This document shows positions 23,641 to 36,095 of a stretch of DNA of 64,000 bases, piece by piece. This DNA is from Cornus controversa. Its lineage: Eukaryota; Streptophyta; Magnoliopsida; Cornales; Cornaceae. Both the position numbers and the translations under genes were made by a program. Positions within the stretch are counted from its first letter, which is position 1. Each line of letters starts with the position of its first letter. Where the stretch lies: the NCBI GenBank assembly GCA_026545225.1, contig CM048846.1:34917501-34981500 (forward strand), given 5' to 3'. Below the pieces are notes generated by a model. The model saw only the letters and a program-made list of their open reading frames with translations, ran no database searches and was not told the origin of the DNA.

Positions 23641-23999
23641 TTGAGTCCGAATACCTCGGTACACCTCTTGGCATCCTCCGGAAGAAACTTATACATCAAA
23701 AACTCAAAGAAAAACTTAAGAAAACTAAAACTAAAAATTAAAATCAAAGAAAACTAAAGGAAATAAAGTATAGAAATACATACAGAACCTACAATTTAAC
23801 GTCCGTAGGAGACGATTGACTCTTCGAAGGGATTAAGTCAGATAGACGGGATCTGTCAAGTCGACGGACTCCACGTCTCTTCTTGGCACACATCCTTCCA
23901 CACAATGTTTCAACATTTGGCCATTAACTTTCATCAAAGTGATTTCAAACAATTGCTCATCCGGGAATGAGTCTCGAATAGGTAATGCATCGATCACCC

Positions 24000-24506
24000 G
24001 CTCAAACTCGATTCGAGATAAATGATCCGGAACCACATTCTCCGTCCCCTTTTTGTCTTTATCTCCAAATCAAATTCTTGCAGCAATAAAATCCATCGAA
24101 TAAGACGCGGTTTGGTTTCTTTCTTCGCCAATAAGTGTCTTAATGCTGCATGATCAGAGTAAACAACCACCTTGGACCCCAATAAATAAGAACGAAACTT
24201 GTCCAAGGCAAACACTACAGCTAGAAGGTCTTTCTCTGTGGTTGTATAATTGAGTTGGGCATCAGAGAGAGTCTTACTAGCGTAGTAGATGACATGTGGT
24301 CGTTTCTCTTCTCTCTGTCCCAACACAGCTCCCACTGCATAATCAGAGGCATCACACATGATTTCAAAAGGTATAGCCCATTTTGGAGACTGCATAATTG
24401 GTGCAGAGGATAACAGAGACCGAAGCTTTTCAAAAGCTTTCACACAATCTTCATCAAAGATAAAGGGAACATCTTTCGATAACAAATGGCACAATGGTCG
24501 AGCCAC
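24000..24506 (-). pseudogene. Athila-type RNase H region
   Basis: Motifs include [63 protein letters not shown] and [13 protein letters not shown], the Gypsy RNase H set. Part of the broken element. Confidence 0.85.
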
Positions 24507-24566
24507 TTTACTGAAATCTTTGATGAATCTTCTATAGAACCCGGCATGGCCTAAGAAAGATCGAAC

Positions 24567-25550
24567 TTACCTTACCGAAATTGGATAAGGCAGAGTTGCA
24601 ATTAGATCGATCTTTGCTTTATCAACTTCAATGCCCCTCTCTGAAACAATATGGCCCAATACAATACCTTCTTTCACCATAAAATGGCTCTTCTCCCAAC
24701 TAAGTACCAAATTCCGTTCTCGGCACCTTTGAAGCACAAGTGATAAATTGCTCAAACAGTGTTCAAAGGATGATCCAAAAACAGAGAAGTCATCCATGAA
24801 CACCTCCAAGAATTTTTCCACCATATCAGAAAAGATGGCCATCATACACCTCTGGAATGTAGCCAGAGCATTACATAATCCAAAAGGCGTACGACGATAA
24901 GCAAAAGTACCAAAAGGACACGTGAAAGTTGTCTTCTCTTGATCTTCCGGATCCATAGCTACTTGGTTATAACCAGAGTAGCCATCCAGAAAGCAATAAT
25001 AGCTCTGACCAGCTAACCTTTCAAGTATTTGATCAATGAATGGAAGAGGGAAGTGATCCTTCCTTGTCATAGAATTGAGCTTTCTGTAATCAATACAAAC
25101 ACGCCAACCTGTGGCAGTACGTTGTGGAACAAGCTCTCCCATAGAGTTAGGGACAATGGTAAGACCAGACATCTTTGGAACCACTTGTGTTGGACTCACC
25201 CATGTACTGTCAAAAATTGGATAAATGATACATGCATCAAGTAACTTGACAACCTCTTTCTTTACCACCTCCTTCATGTTGGGGTTCAGTCGCCTCTGTG
25301 CCTCTCTGGTTGGCTTACATCCTTCTTCCAGATGAATTTTGTGCATGCAAATCGAGGGATCAATGCCCTTAAGATCAGCAACACTCCATCCAATTGCTTC
25401 ACGATGTTGGTATAAAACCTCTACTAAGCTCTTCTCTTGAATTTCTGTCAGATCAGAGGCAATTATAACAGGAAGAGTTTTCTGTGCCCCCAAGAATACA
25501 TACTTCAATTTGTCAGGCAAGGGCTTCAATTCTAATTCTGGAGGGGACAT
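24567..25550 (-). pseudogene. Athila-type reverse transcriptase region
   Basis: Motifs include WRVCIDYRKLNSMTRKDHFPL, YCFLDGYSGYNQ, FGLCNALATFQRCM and the catalytic block VFMDDFSVFG, then LGHIVSERGIEVD. The VFMDD form is usual in plant Gypsy elements. Part of the broken element. Confidence 0.88.
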
Positions 25551-25704
25551 CCAATGAAGGCACTAGGGGAGTGCTAGAGAGAAAAGGTAGTGGCTCAATT
25601 GGAATCCTCCATGGTGGAGTATTCTGAATAGCATCCACTTCCAGCATAACATGCACTTCTTCACACAACCCTTCATCATTAATGTTCTCAAAGTCATAAA
25701 GAGA

Positions 25705-27021
25705 CTAACATACCTCTAGGGAGTTTCGAGATATAGAGGATGAAACAAATTCCTCTACACATTCATCAATATCATCCATGCAGAACACATCACTCTGATC
25801 TGGGGGGTGTTGTATAGCATTGAACACATTAAGCTTGACATTCATATTGCCAAATGAAATATCCATGATCCCTGACCTACAGTTTATGCAAGCATTAGCA
25901 GTAGCTAAGAAAGGTCGACCAAGGATCACTGGAATGTGCCTCTTCGGATTGTGAACTGGCTCAGTGTCAAGCACAATGAAATCAACAGGAAAGTAGAACT
26001 TGTCCACTTTAATGAGCACATCTTCTATGATTCCTCGGGGTTGCTTTGTTGATCTGTCTGCAAATTGTAATACCACCGAGGTAGGCTTCAATTCTCCCAA
26101 GCCTAATTGTAAGTAGACTGAATAGGGTAGCAAATTCACACTTGCACCCAAATCAAGAAGAGCTTTATCAACATGGTGCTCCCCAATAATGCATGAGATA
26201 GTTGGAGCACCAGGATCTTTGTACTTGGGAGGAGTACACTGCTGAATTATTGAACTTACTTGTTGTGGCAGCATCACTTTCTTTGGCACATGGCTTTTAG
26301 AACGCCTTTTCTGAGTGCACAAGTCCTTCAAAAATTTTGCATAAGGAGGAATTTGCTTGATGGCATCAAGGAGTGGCAAATTAATTTTCACTTGGCGAAA
26401 TACCTCCATCATGTCATGCAGCTTGTCCCCTTGCTTCCCCACTTTAGATGCTTCTAGGAAACGTTGTGGGAAAGGAGCCTTGGGCTCATAAGGAATTTCA
26501 GCACTTGGACTTGTGGTCATTTTTTCTTCTTCTTTCTTCTCACCCACTTTATTGTCAATTATTTTCCCACTTCTCAAAGTGGTAATAGCTTGGACTTGCT
26601 CATGGTGTGGGTTGCTTGTGGAAGCTTGCATCCCTCTTGGATTAGCAATTGGTTGACTAGGGAGCTTCCCTTCTTCTCTTCTGCATAGTGAAGTAGCAAG
26701 CTGTCCAAACTGAGATTCCAGTTTGGCAATGGATTGAGAATGCGAGTGCACTAGCTGAACTGTAGATTGTACTGTTGCTGCAGTAGCTTGCACTATCTCT
26801 ATAAGAGAATCAAGCTTGTCAAATTTAGACAAGGTAAGTGTCAGCTTGTCTTCAATAGCAGAAATTCTTTGGGCCATAGGACTTTGTGTTTGATATTGCT
26901 GTTGAGGCACAAAAGTCCTATGTTGATATGATGGTTGCATTGCTACCCCTTGGTTACTGTAAGAAAAACCAGGATGATTCCTCCATGTGGGATTGTAAGT
27001 ATTACCTCGTGGAGGATTCAT
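25705..27021 (-). pseudogene. Athila-type gag C-terminal and aspartic protease region
   Basis: The proline- and glutamine-rich N-terminal part (HRTFVPQQQYQ) is followed by a lysine/glutamate-rich linker, then the retroviral-type protease region ALLDLGASVNLLPYSVY with downstream VILGRPFLATANACI. This is usual for the junction between gag and pol in Athila elements. Confidence 0.8.
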
Positions 27022-27069
27022 TGGTCCAGTGAAAGTAGCTTGAACTTGCTCATGTTGAATATCAGAAAA

Positions 27070-28098
27070 TTACCCCACCGAAGGACAATTGCTCATATTA
27101 TGCATAGGACTAGAGCAAAATTCACAAGGGCCTAGCAATGAAGAATTTGAAGCAGAAGGAGTTTGATTGGCAGCCATGATTGCTGCCACCTTCTGTGCAA
27201 TTAAATCAATATCAGTTGGTATAGCTTCTGAAGCACCAACCTCAAAAATCCCATCAGTCTTCCTTGCAGTGGCAGGTCTGCTAGAACGAGTAGAGGACAC
27301 ATGTTGTAGAGAGTTGTCACTAAGATTTTCAAATAAGGTCCATGCCTCTTCTTCACTCTTCAACATAAAAGTACCTCCACATGACGCATCAACCATCTAT
27401 CTGTTAGCTTCTGTGAGCCCTTCATAAAAACTCTGCACTAGTTGCCACTTAGGAACTTGATGATGGGGACACTTCCTAAGAAGGTCCTTGAATCTTTCCC
27501 ATGTCTCATAAAATTGTTCCCCCTCATGTTGGGATAAACCAGTGATAGCACGTCTGAATTGATTGGTCTTCCCTATCGAAAAATACTTCTTGAGAAACTC
27601 ATGTTACATCTGAGTCCAAGTCGTGATAGAACCAGCCGGTAGGGAGTTAAACCAATACTTTGCTTTGTCTTTCAGAGAGAATGGAAAAAGTCTCATTCTG
27701 AAAGCATCTTCAGAGAAGTTGTGAATTTTTGTAGTTGAGCACACTTCAATGAAGTCATCCAGATGCTTGTAAGGGTCTTCTTGAGTCAGCCCAAAATAAG
27801 ATGGTAGCATCTGAATAATGCTGGACTTGATCTCATAATTCTGTGCTGTGACATTAGGCAATTGAAAACCTGCTGGCGAGGTATATGTCTCAGGAACATA
27901 GTAGTCCCTCAGCAATCTAGCTCTTTCTCCATCAGCATTAGGAACAAGGTTGTTATTGCTCTCTTCTGCCATGTCTTCAATTAATTCTTCCTCTTGCACA
28001 ATTGTATCAACAGAGATGTTCCTCTGTTGTCTAAGAGTACGTTCAGGTTCCGGATCAAGAGGTATCAAATGATCAGCTACAGAACGACGACCTTGCAT
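27070..28098 (-). pseudogene. Athila-type gag region
   Basis: Retrotransposon gag motifs include YEIKSSIIQMLPSYFGL, EDPYKHLDDFIEVC, FRMRLFPFSLKDKAKYW and FNSLPAGSI. A CEFCSSPMHNMSNCP finger-like motif lies further on. Part of the broken element. Confidence 0.82.
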
Positions 28099-28220
28099 AT
28101 ATTTACCAAGAGCACCTGAAAAGAAAACAAAAACAAAATTAAAAATAAAATATAAAAATTTCCTAAACTAAAAATCCAATTAAAACTAATTCTGTAAAAT
28201 CCAATCAATCAAATAGATAA

Positions 28221-28238
28221 TCCCCGGCAACGGCGCCA
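28221..28238 (-). promoter_or_regulatory. Primer-binding site of the Athila-type element
   Basis: Complementary to the 3' end of a plant tRNA-Asp, five bases inside the right LTR. Confidence 0.85.
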
Positions 28239-28243
28239 AAAAT

Positions 28244-29754
28244 TGATTCGTGTGTGAGTGTGACTCAAAAAGTATACCAATTAAAAATTTTCACACTTCG
28301 CAATAGAACGAATTCCTTGCAGAATAGGGCTATCGAAAGGAAGGGGTATCGTACCTCAGGGATTATGGTCTGATGAGTTGGAATACGGAATTAATTCTAA
28401 TTAAATTTAGGAAAAGAATTCTGATTTTTAAACTAAACTAATTAAAAAGTAAAATAAAATAAATCAAAGATAAATAGATAATGAAGATAATATGAGAGAA
28501 ATCTAGGGCGTTTGACTTCACCACTAACTCCACAATCAATGGTCAATTGAATCAACTATAGGGGAATTACATCATGCATAAGTGGTGTCGGTGGCTACAA
28601 GCTCACCTTCATCCGTCAAGAAGATAACATATGATTAAGGCTAAGCCATGGACTATCTTCGATTAGCATGGGCCATCTGCCTAACTACTCTAATCTAGGG
28701 TGCAGTATGGTTCATCTTCTCTAGGCATAATCCATCAAAGCTCATAACAATATATTCAGTGATTACCATTGTGTAATAATCTCTCTCATGATCACAGAAA
28801 ATAAGAGGGATTGAGTTCAATAACAACAACTAAATATCTAAGACAAGATAAGAAATCATTGAGATTGAATTTACAAGACTTTTATTGCTCAATTCTATAA
28901 TAAGAATCCTCACAATTACACAATCTATGCATGTATATAAAGGTCCCCAATAATTAAAACAATCAAACCATTGATGCTTTGTTAGGGCTACATCAAAACC
29001 CTAGTGGATGAACTAGCCGCTCATGGTAGAAGAAGAAGCTTCAACTGTTGAGGAAGAAGGCATCATCTTCATGAATTATGCGTATGACTATGTTCTCCAA
29101 TGGCTCTGCAATATGTTTCTGTTCTCTTCTCAGCCCTCTCAGACTCTCCAATCTCTCTGTAAGCTCTCTCAACTCTGCCTCCAAGTCTTCACTTTATTCT
29201 CCAAGAGAATACACCAAAGTCCTAATCCAATTAGGAATAAATTAGGGTTTCCCGCAGCACTAATCAGGTGGATTTTTTCTGCTGACTTCGGCCCAACTTT
29301 TGACCCCTAGAAGTCCGATTTACGGAATTTTCTTGAAATACAAAAGTGTGCAGAATCAAATTTCGTTCAACCCTTCGCGAGAATTATGTCAATTTGAGGC
29401 TCGAAAATAAGACTTCTAGTCCGTTTTCCAAAACGGGATTAAGACTACATTATGCGCAGATTTGGGCTTCAGGCCCGAAACCTTCTTAAGCTGCTGTAAT
29501 TCTCTTGGACCTCTTTCTTGGGCTGATTTGAGTTGAAATAAATGGTTGAGTGAATCTCCTTGATGTAGGCTTCATCTCACCATCTTGGATGTCTTCTTTA
29601 AAAGCCCAAAAACTTAGTTTTAACTGAAATAATCATTAAGGCCCTGAAAATACAGAAAACACTAAAACAAAGTAAAATCACAAAATAATCTATCACTAAG
29701 AGAATAAAATACATAAGTTAAGAGGCTAGAATGCGTAACATTCAACGCCGATCA
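28244..29754 (-). repeat. Athila-type LTR (5' in element sense)
   Basis: Partner of 18595-20106. Confidence 0.92.
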
Positions 29755-29848
29755 ATGAATAAGAAGAATAAGCAAAGTCTGGTAGTTGAGTGGACTTACG
29801 AGTACGTTGAGGATAACGAGAAGGAGGATCCACAGTCTCAAGAACTGC

Positions 29849-31045
29849 TTAGGTGGCCACAGAAAGAGAGGGAGTTTCAGGTGTATCGGAGAGCAAAGGA
29901 CCAGTATCTGCAGAACTATTAGTGCGAATCCTGCGAGAAAAATGATGAGGAAAAAGAGTAATAGGAACACGAGGACTAGAAATATTTTGTGAGTCAATAT
30001 GGACTTGAGAAGACAAATTATCAGTATCATTTGAGAAAGGATCAATATGGATGAGGTCAGATTTGGTTATGTTATGAGTACTAGTAGGAATAGAAAAGAA
30101 TGGTATATGCTCAAGAAACAAAAGATGATGAGATACATAGAGTTTTTGGGTAATTGGATCAAAACACCGATATCCTTTTTGACCCTTACCATAGCCAAGA
30201 AAAACATAAATGGCAGAGCGAAAAGATAACTTGCTACGCTCTACACGAGAACGGAGAACAAAATAAGTACAACCAAAAACTTTCAAAGAAGAATAATCAG
30301 GAGCATGCCCATATAACTTTTCAAAAGGTGATAAACCTAAGATGTGAGAAGATGGAATCTTATTAATTAAGTTGACAGCAATAAGAACTGCTTCTCCCCA
30401 AAATTCACTAGGAACTAAAGCAGACAATAAGAGAGAACGAGCAGTTTCAACAATGTGCCTATGTTTTCTCTCAGCAACACCATTTTGCTCAGGAGTATCT
30501 GTACAAGAAGTTTAATGAACAGTTCCATCTAAGGAAAGTAATTCACAGAATTTATTAGAAGTGTACTCCCCACCCAAATCACATCTAAAGCACTTAATAA
30601 CAACAGAATGTTGAGTTTTAACAAGGGCCCAAAAAGCATTATAAATACTAAAAAATTCAGAACGATATTTCATAAGATAAACCCAACAATAACGAGTGCA
30701 ATCATCAATAAATGAAACATAATATCGAGACCCCCCTTTTGTGGCAACGGGAGAAGGTCCCCACACATCAGAATGGACTAAGTCAAATGGTGCAAGAGAA
30801 GAAGAAATACTTTGGTTAAAAGGTAAAGCAGAAAATTTTGCCAGTTTACAACCACTACAATCAGAAATATTATGAGTTTGCAAATTTTCTAATGATCCTG
30901 TAGATGCTAAGTATCTTAAATGAGAGGCTGAAACATGACCAAGGCGATAATGCCATAAATAAAAAATAGAAGAAGAAGAATTCAAATGAAAAGATGACAA
31001 GTCCACACTGGGAGCTGCAACAACTGGTTCTTTTAACTCGTCCAA
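29849..31045 (-). pseudogene. Copia-1 integrase region
   Basis: GAG-pre-integrase and integrase motifs include LWHYRLGHVSASHLRYL, CSGCKLAKFSALPF, LVHSDVWGPSPV, YYVSFIDDCTRYCWVYLM, LGGEYTSNKF, then PSEFWGEAVLIAVNLINKIPS and LKVFGCTYFV. The Athila-type element sits just left of this region. This is a fossil. Confidence 0.88.
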
Positions 31046-31087
31046 AATGTAAAGTCCCCCCTGCCTACGGTCTATCCCAATCAGCTT

Positions 31088-31594
31088 CTAGAATTGCGGA
31101 TCTTGCACAAGACAAGAAAAATAAGAAAAAGATATTGAGTAACCAGAGTCACATAACTGACCAACGGAAACTAGATTCATCATGAGTTGGGGAATGTGAT
31201 AAACACTAGAAAGAGATAAATTAGGTTTGACAACAGAACCAACACCTGCTAAAGGCAAAGGAGTGCCATCAGCAGTCATGACAGACACAGATGATGTAGG
31301 ACATAAAGAAGAAAAAGATGACGAGTCAGGTGACATATGATGTGAAGCTCCAGAATCTAAGACCCATGTGGAAGAAGACATACCTGAAGAACTAGAAGAT
31401 AACTGACCTATTGGAGAAGAGGTGGACATAGCATGTGGTTGTGTGGCAAAGAACTTCTGAAACTGGTTAACGAGGGTGGCAACTGTGGAATTAGAAGATG
31501 ATGAAACTCCAAAACCAAATGAGTCTGATGGTGGTACAACTACTGTAGTATTAGGTCGCGGAGGCCTATAAGCTTGTTGTGATTGATTTCCCAA
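31088..31594 (-). pseudogene. Copia-1 protease region
   Basis: Copia protease signature STWVLDSGASHHMSPD, followed by VMTADGTPLPLAGVGSV and VYHIPQLMMNLVSVGQL. This is a fossil. Confidence 0.85.
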
Positions 31595-31685
31595 TTTTCA
31601 TGGAGGAGGCTGTTGCTTCTGTTGTTGTTGTTGTGGCTGAGCTCTACTCAAAATTTTTTGGACATTGAGCCTTCTAATGGCCCTT

Positions 31686-32437
31686 CTACTTACAGAAACT
31701 ACATTTATCAAAACCAACCTTAACGTGAGTCTTGTTCTGATAGTTAAAAGTTAGTCTAGAAGGAACTGCTAAAATAGATGGATTAGGTGCTGGGAGAATT
31801 CCTTTTCCTGCCTGAGACTTAAGATGTATCTCCTCAGCCAACAACTCACTGACCACTGAATTAACAGAAGGAAGTGGGCTACGATGTAGAATTGACCCAC
31901 GAAGTCCCTCAAAATCATCACGAAGAGCCATAAAAAATTGAACTAGTCATTGTTCCTCCCTTCGAGTAATATACGATGCACATGCTCGTAGCTCTGCTGA
32001 TTCCGTGAGAGCCAACTGGTCCCAAAGATTTGTCATTGCAGAGTAGAACTCCTGAATACTCATATTTTCTGTTCAAGAGTTCAAATATCAGATTATAACT
32101 GATATTATTTTGCGAAGTTAGACTGTGTGTACACTCTTGCCAAATGGTCCCAAACCTCCTTGGCTGTTTCATACTTTGCCAACTGTGTACCTATCGAATG
32201 TTCAACAAAATTGTTGATCCAAGTGATAATTTTTGAATTATTTACTTCCCAAACATCTAACAGATTTGCATAATTTTTAGCCGTTTCATTCTTGGGTTGA
32301 CCCGAAATTCCACTAATATAACCCCACATTTTTTTGCCCTTAAGAAAATTTTTCATCACATAACTCCAATACGAATAATTCTTTCCATCTAATCTCACAC
32401 TAATAGACTGAAGCGAGTCACCTTTTTCACCAGCCAT
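31686..32437 (-). pseudogene. Copia-1 gag region (UBN2-type)
   Basis: Begins MAGEKGDSLQSISVRL, continues with LDGKNYSYWSYVMKNFLKGK and YETAKEVWDHLARVY, and later LRGSILHRSPLP and VVSELLAEE. This is typical of gag in Tork/Ale-like Copia elements. This is a fossil. Confidence 0.82.
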
Positions 32438-32682
32438 GTCGAAGAGAGGAGAAAGTCAAATACTAGAGACAAACGGTGCGAATCGGAACAGTACGATTAA
32501 CCAAAATAAGTACGAAGAGATGTGAAAGCCAAATACCAGAGACAAACGGTGTGAATCAGAACAGTTCGATGCTAAACGGAAACGATACCAGAATCAGATC
32601 CACAGTCAGCGTAGATGGGATGTATAGTTCTTCCATGTGATTACCAATCAAAGGACTCATCTAGATCATTGTTCTAATACCA

Positions 32683-32859
32683 TGTGAGAATTGTAAAGAG
32701 AGAGAAGAAGAGATAAAAAGAAAAAGGGGCTAGGATTTCTATTATGATCTCAATGAAAAGTTACAAACATGAAAACCTAATAAAGAGAATATATATAGGC
32801 TTACAAACAAAATAAAATAAAAGACTATTCTACCCTTATTAAATATAATAACTCTAATA
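32683..32859 (-). repeat. Copia-1 LTR (5' in element sense)
   Basis: Partner of 16826-17006. The initiator-Met-type primer-binding site lies directly left of it (about 32670-32682). Confidence 0.9.
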
Positions 32860-32864
32860 AATTA

Positions 32865-33122
32865 GAGTCATTAGCAATGGTCCAAGTGTACCATGCCTAA
32901 AAATAAGAGTATTAGCGACGGCTTTTTGGGTTGTCCTTAAAGGACTGTCCATTAGTGACGGTTCAAGTGCACCGTGCCTAAAAAATAAGAGTATTAGTAA
33001 CAATTTTTTGGGCTGTCCCTAAAGGACTGTCCATTAGTGACGGTCCAATTGCACCGTGCCTAAAAATATGAGTATTAGCGACGATTTTTTGGACTGTCCC
33101 TAAAAAGCATTTTTCTTGTAGT
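32865..33122. mobile_element. Right terminus of a CACTA-like element with tandem subterminal repeats
   Basis: Three tandem copies of a roughly 80-bp unit contain 'attagtgacggtccaa', 'caccgtgcctaaaaa' and 'ggactgtccctaaa'. They run to a terminus 'gcatttttcttgtagtttg', one base from the inverted CACTACAAGAAAAATGC form seen in plant CACTA elements. The left part is at or before 16741, beyond the Copia insertion. No transposase of its own is visible, so it is non-autonomous. Confidence 0.65.
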
Positions 33123-34257
33123 TTGATCACTTGCGCGATTGAATCACGAACTTCAAGTATCTGCATTATGGATAATATATTTAGCATAGAGTATATAATA
33201 ATAAATAAATAATATTAAATAATATATATATGTAATAATATTATAAGTCAATTATAATATAATATTTATATAGTATATTATAGTAAATAAATTAATAATA
33301 TCTTATATGTAATTACATATATAATATATTATAATATTATAAATTAATTATAAATATAATAACTATATATAACGTAATATAAATTTATATAATATTATAA
33401 AATATCCATTGCATAATAAATTATTATTATAATATAAAATAAATAAAAATATATAATAAATCATAAATATTTTTATCTCAAAAAATATATAAACTATTAT
33501 ATTATATAATAAATATATGTTTTATTACTATTTAACATGTATATAAAATATTACAAATAATACGTAGCAAAATTTTATTTGGAATGAATAGTGCCCGTGT
33601 AGTAACGGTACCAAAAATATTTTTGGGCTACTGAAAACATAGGAAACACTTTGTTATTCTTCCTCCTTTTTTTATAAAAATAAAAAACATTTTTTACTAT
33701 AGAAAAACAAAAATATATTACCAAAGATGATTTTTGTTTTGGTTTTCTCTTTTTGAGGGTGGACAACAAAAAAACAAAAAATAGTTTTCGTCAGTGAGGG
33801 CCTCCTAAGGCAGATAGCATTAATTCTTGCTTTTTTATTTGTTTCATGATCACGAGAAATTGCATTTGCCACTGGATTATATGACTTTTAAGTGTGACAA
33901 AATCTTTTTTTATTTTATTTTATTATATTCACTAAATCTTTCTTTTTTTAGTGGATGTGTTCATCTAACCAAAGTTTATTTTAAATAGTCTACTAATTTT
34001 GAAAAGGACTTTTCGTAATAAACAAATATATATAGACTACATTTTGCAATAATATAATATCATTTCATAAAAAACAAATGCTGAAAGATTAACAAAAGTT
34101 AAATTATATATAAGTCATTGTTCCATTGCTATCTTCCTCGTCTATAGAAACTACATGCATTCACATCATTTATAACTCATGCTAGTTTTGTTTAAAAAGT
34201 ATATTTTCTTTTATAGTATTATTTATTATTTATAGTCATAAAAATTATATTGACAAT
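33123..34257. other. Extremely AT-rich intergenic DNA
   Basis: From about 33170 to 33560 the sequence is almost only A and T with many short TATA/ATAT palindromes. No gene was recognised. Such DNA can act as a matrix-attachment-like or easily melted region, but nothing here proves that. Confidence 0.5.
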
Positions 34258-36095
34258 TGTGAGATATAAATTTGTAATTGGTATATTTCGATGATCAAAA
34301 CCTAATTGATCGAGTTATAATTTTTGATTTATTCTTTGTATCGATCATCGACATCTTCAAGCTGACACTCAAATGCATGGAAGCCGACAAATCTGTAAGA
34401 ACACGATATAGTACTGGTAAGTATGGTGAGGACACTCTGCACTTTTTAGTTCCGAGCTTATTTTGAAAAATCAGGGTTTAAATGAAAATTTTAGAATTTT
34501 TCAAAGTAGGACCAGTCCCCAATATTTAGGACTGGTCCAACTTTTCTCGGCAGTTTAGTTTCTGCAGGTTTTCAAAAAGTCCCACCGATCCTATTTATTT
34601 GGCACCGGTCCCACTTAGCCTGTTCCAAATAGGAAATAGATTTGGATAGAAATCCTAATTCTTATTGGGTTTGAAACTTCTAGGAAAGTTCTATTTTGGT
34701 ATTTAACTTCTTTTCCAAGTAGAATTAGAACTTCCTTTCCTATATATATGTATTCATATTTTCTCTACAAAAGGGGGGCTCTGGAATATTATTTTGAGAG
34801 AGAGAAAGTATATACAATATAATTAGGGCTATATATTTTTAAGAACACACATCCATACTTCACGAGTGATATTTAGAATGGTGTTCTACTTTTGATTAGC
34901 TGCTCAGAGACTGCATCAAATTTATTTGTTGATCAGAACATTGGATTGATGGTTCTTCGCTTACTTGCTTGTTGAGGAAGAAAGGTGACCAGATTGTACT
35001 ATGAAGGGAACAAAATACTTGTTGAGTATTTTGGTTCTTCCAGCAACCTTTTTGTAAGGGTGGTGACGTTAGCCGACAGCAATTGAACGTGTTGTCGCAA
35101 TCATAAGCCTGAGGTGTTCCGCATCAGATCCTTGATAGAGTGAAGAGGGGTGTGATACTGAGACAGAGTCTGTGAAATACCCCCCCAGAAAATTTCGCGC
35201 ATGAGGTGGCCAGTCTCATACACAAAACCTGAGGGATACTAACAACTGATAGCAAACAAGCATGGAATACAATGACAAAAGAAAAAATATTATAAATGCT
35301 GAAAGGAAAGTCTAACTGAAATGAATAATCATGTTAAATAACATTGTATTATTCTGATTGATACAACTTGAAAGTCCGGTAACCCACGGACCCCTTAACC
35401 AAACAAAAACATAAAAGTAAAACTTTATTAACAGATTTAAGTTCCTACACTAAAGTATGGTAAGGAATGGATGATGGTCAAGCTCTACGAACTCCACACG
35501 CAAATTTCCAGGTAAAAACTATCTGGAACCTGAAATATCAACAAAGTGGGTTAAACCCATGAGCAAATTCTCTCTACTACAACCCAATCAGAGAACCGGT
35601 AAACATACCCTCTATATGAGAACAGTAAAGACATATAGATATAATTATACCGTTTAGTCATTAAATCTCCTATCTTAGAAGTAACTAGAACTATGTTCTG
35701 AACTAACCCATCCATTATCACAATACAGATAAAGCAAATTTTTAAATTCAAACCATAGACAATCCTAACATGCCTTCTTCCATATATTCTACAAATATCT
35801 TACAAGGTATTAGGCAAACCTATCCTGCCTCCACCAATAATTCTTTCCCAAGACAACAAATTTATGTTTATATACAATTAAAGATAACTCACCAACTCAT
35901 AAATATATATTCTCAATTAACCCTGTGACCCAAGAATAGAGCCGCCCCACATCCTACACTAACACATCAGTTATCTTAATGCAAGTGCAGACTAATTTTA
36001 AGTTTACACAAAAAAACAATTGTAACATGCTCGAATATATAACGAGAAACATTCTTATTAGACATTAGGCAATCCTGACATGCTCCGCATAAAAT

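Larger units (their letters stand above)
18595..29754 (-). mobile_element. Athila-type Ty3/Gypsy LTR retrotransposon, nested in Copia-1, broken
   Basis: LTRs at 18595-20106 and 28244-29754 (about 1.51 kb each, TG...CA) are flanked by the target duplication atgaa (18590-18594 and 29755-29759). The primer-binding site TGGCGCCGTTGCCGGGGA (28238-28221, tRNA-Asp type) follows the right LTR in element sense, and a G-rich polypurine tract lies at 20107-20120. Recognised parts are gag, a CCHC-like finger, aspartic protease, reverse transcriptase, RNase H and a 3' ORF of the plant-transposon-protein type. The element is broken in a few places. The two LTRs differ at roughly 20-25 sites by eye (about 1.5 percent). 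At a commonly used plant LTR rate this suggests well under one million years, and it must be younger than Copia-1. Confidence 0.92.
16826..32859 (-). mobile_element. Ty1/Copia LTR retrotransposon, broken, hosting a nested Gypsy element
   Basis: Short LTRs at 16826-17006 and 32683-32859 are flanked by 5-bp target duplications aatta (16821-16825 and 32860-32864). In element orientation (minus), the primer-binding site TGGTATTAGAACA (initiator-Met tRNA type) follows the right LTR, and a polypurine tract (17007-17018) precedes the left LTR. The domain order gag, protease, integrase, reverse transcriptase, RNase H is that of Copia. The element is broken in several places and was further split by the Athila-type element at 18595-29754. 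The LTRs differ at only a few sites over 180 bp, suggesting an insertion of about a million years or so (rough inference from a short LTR). Confidence 0.9.
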
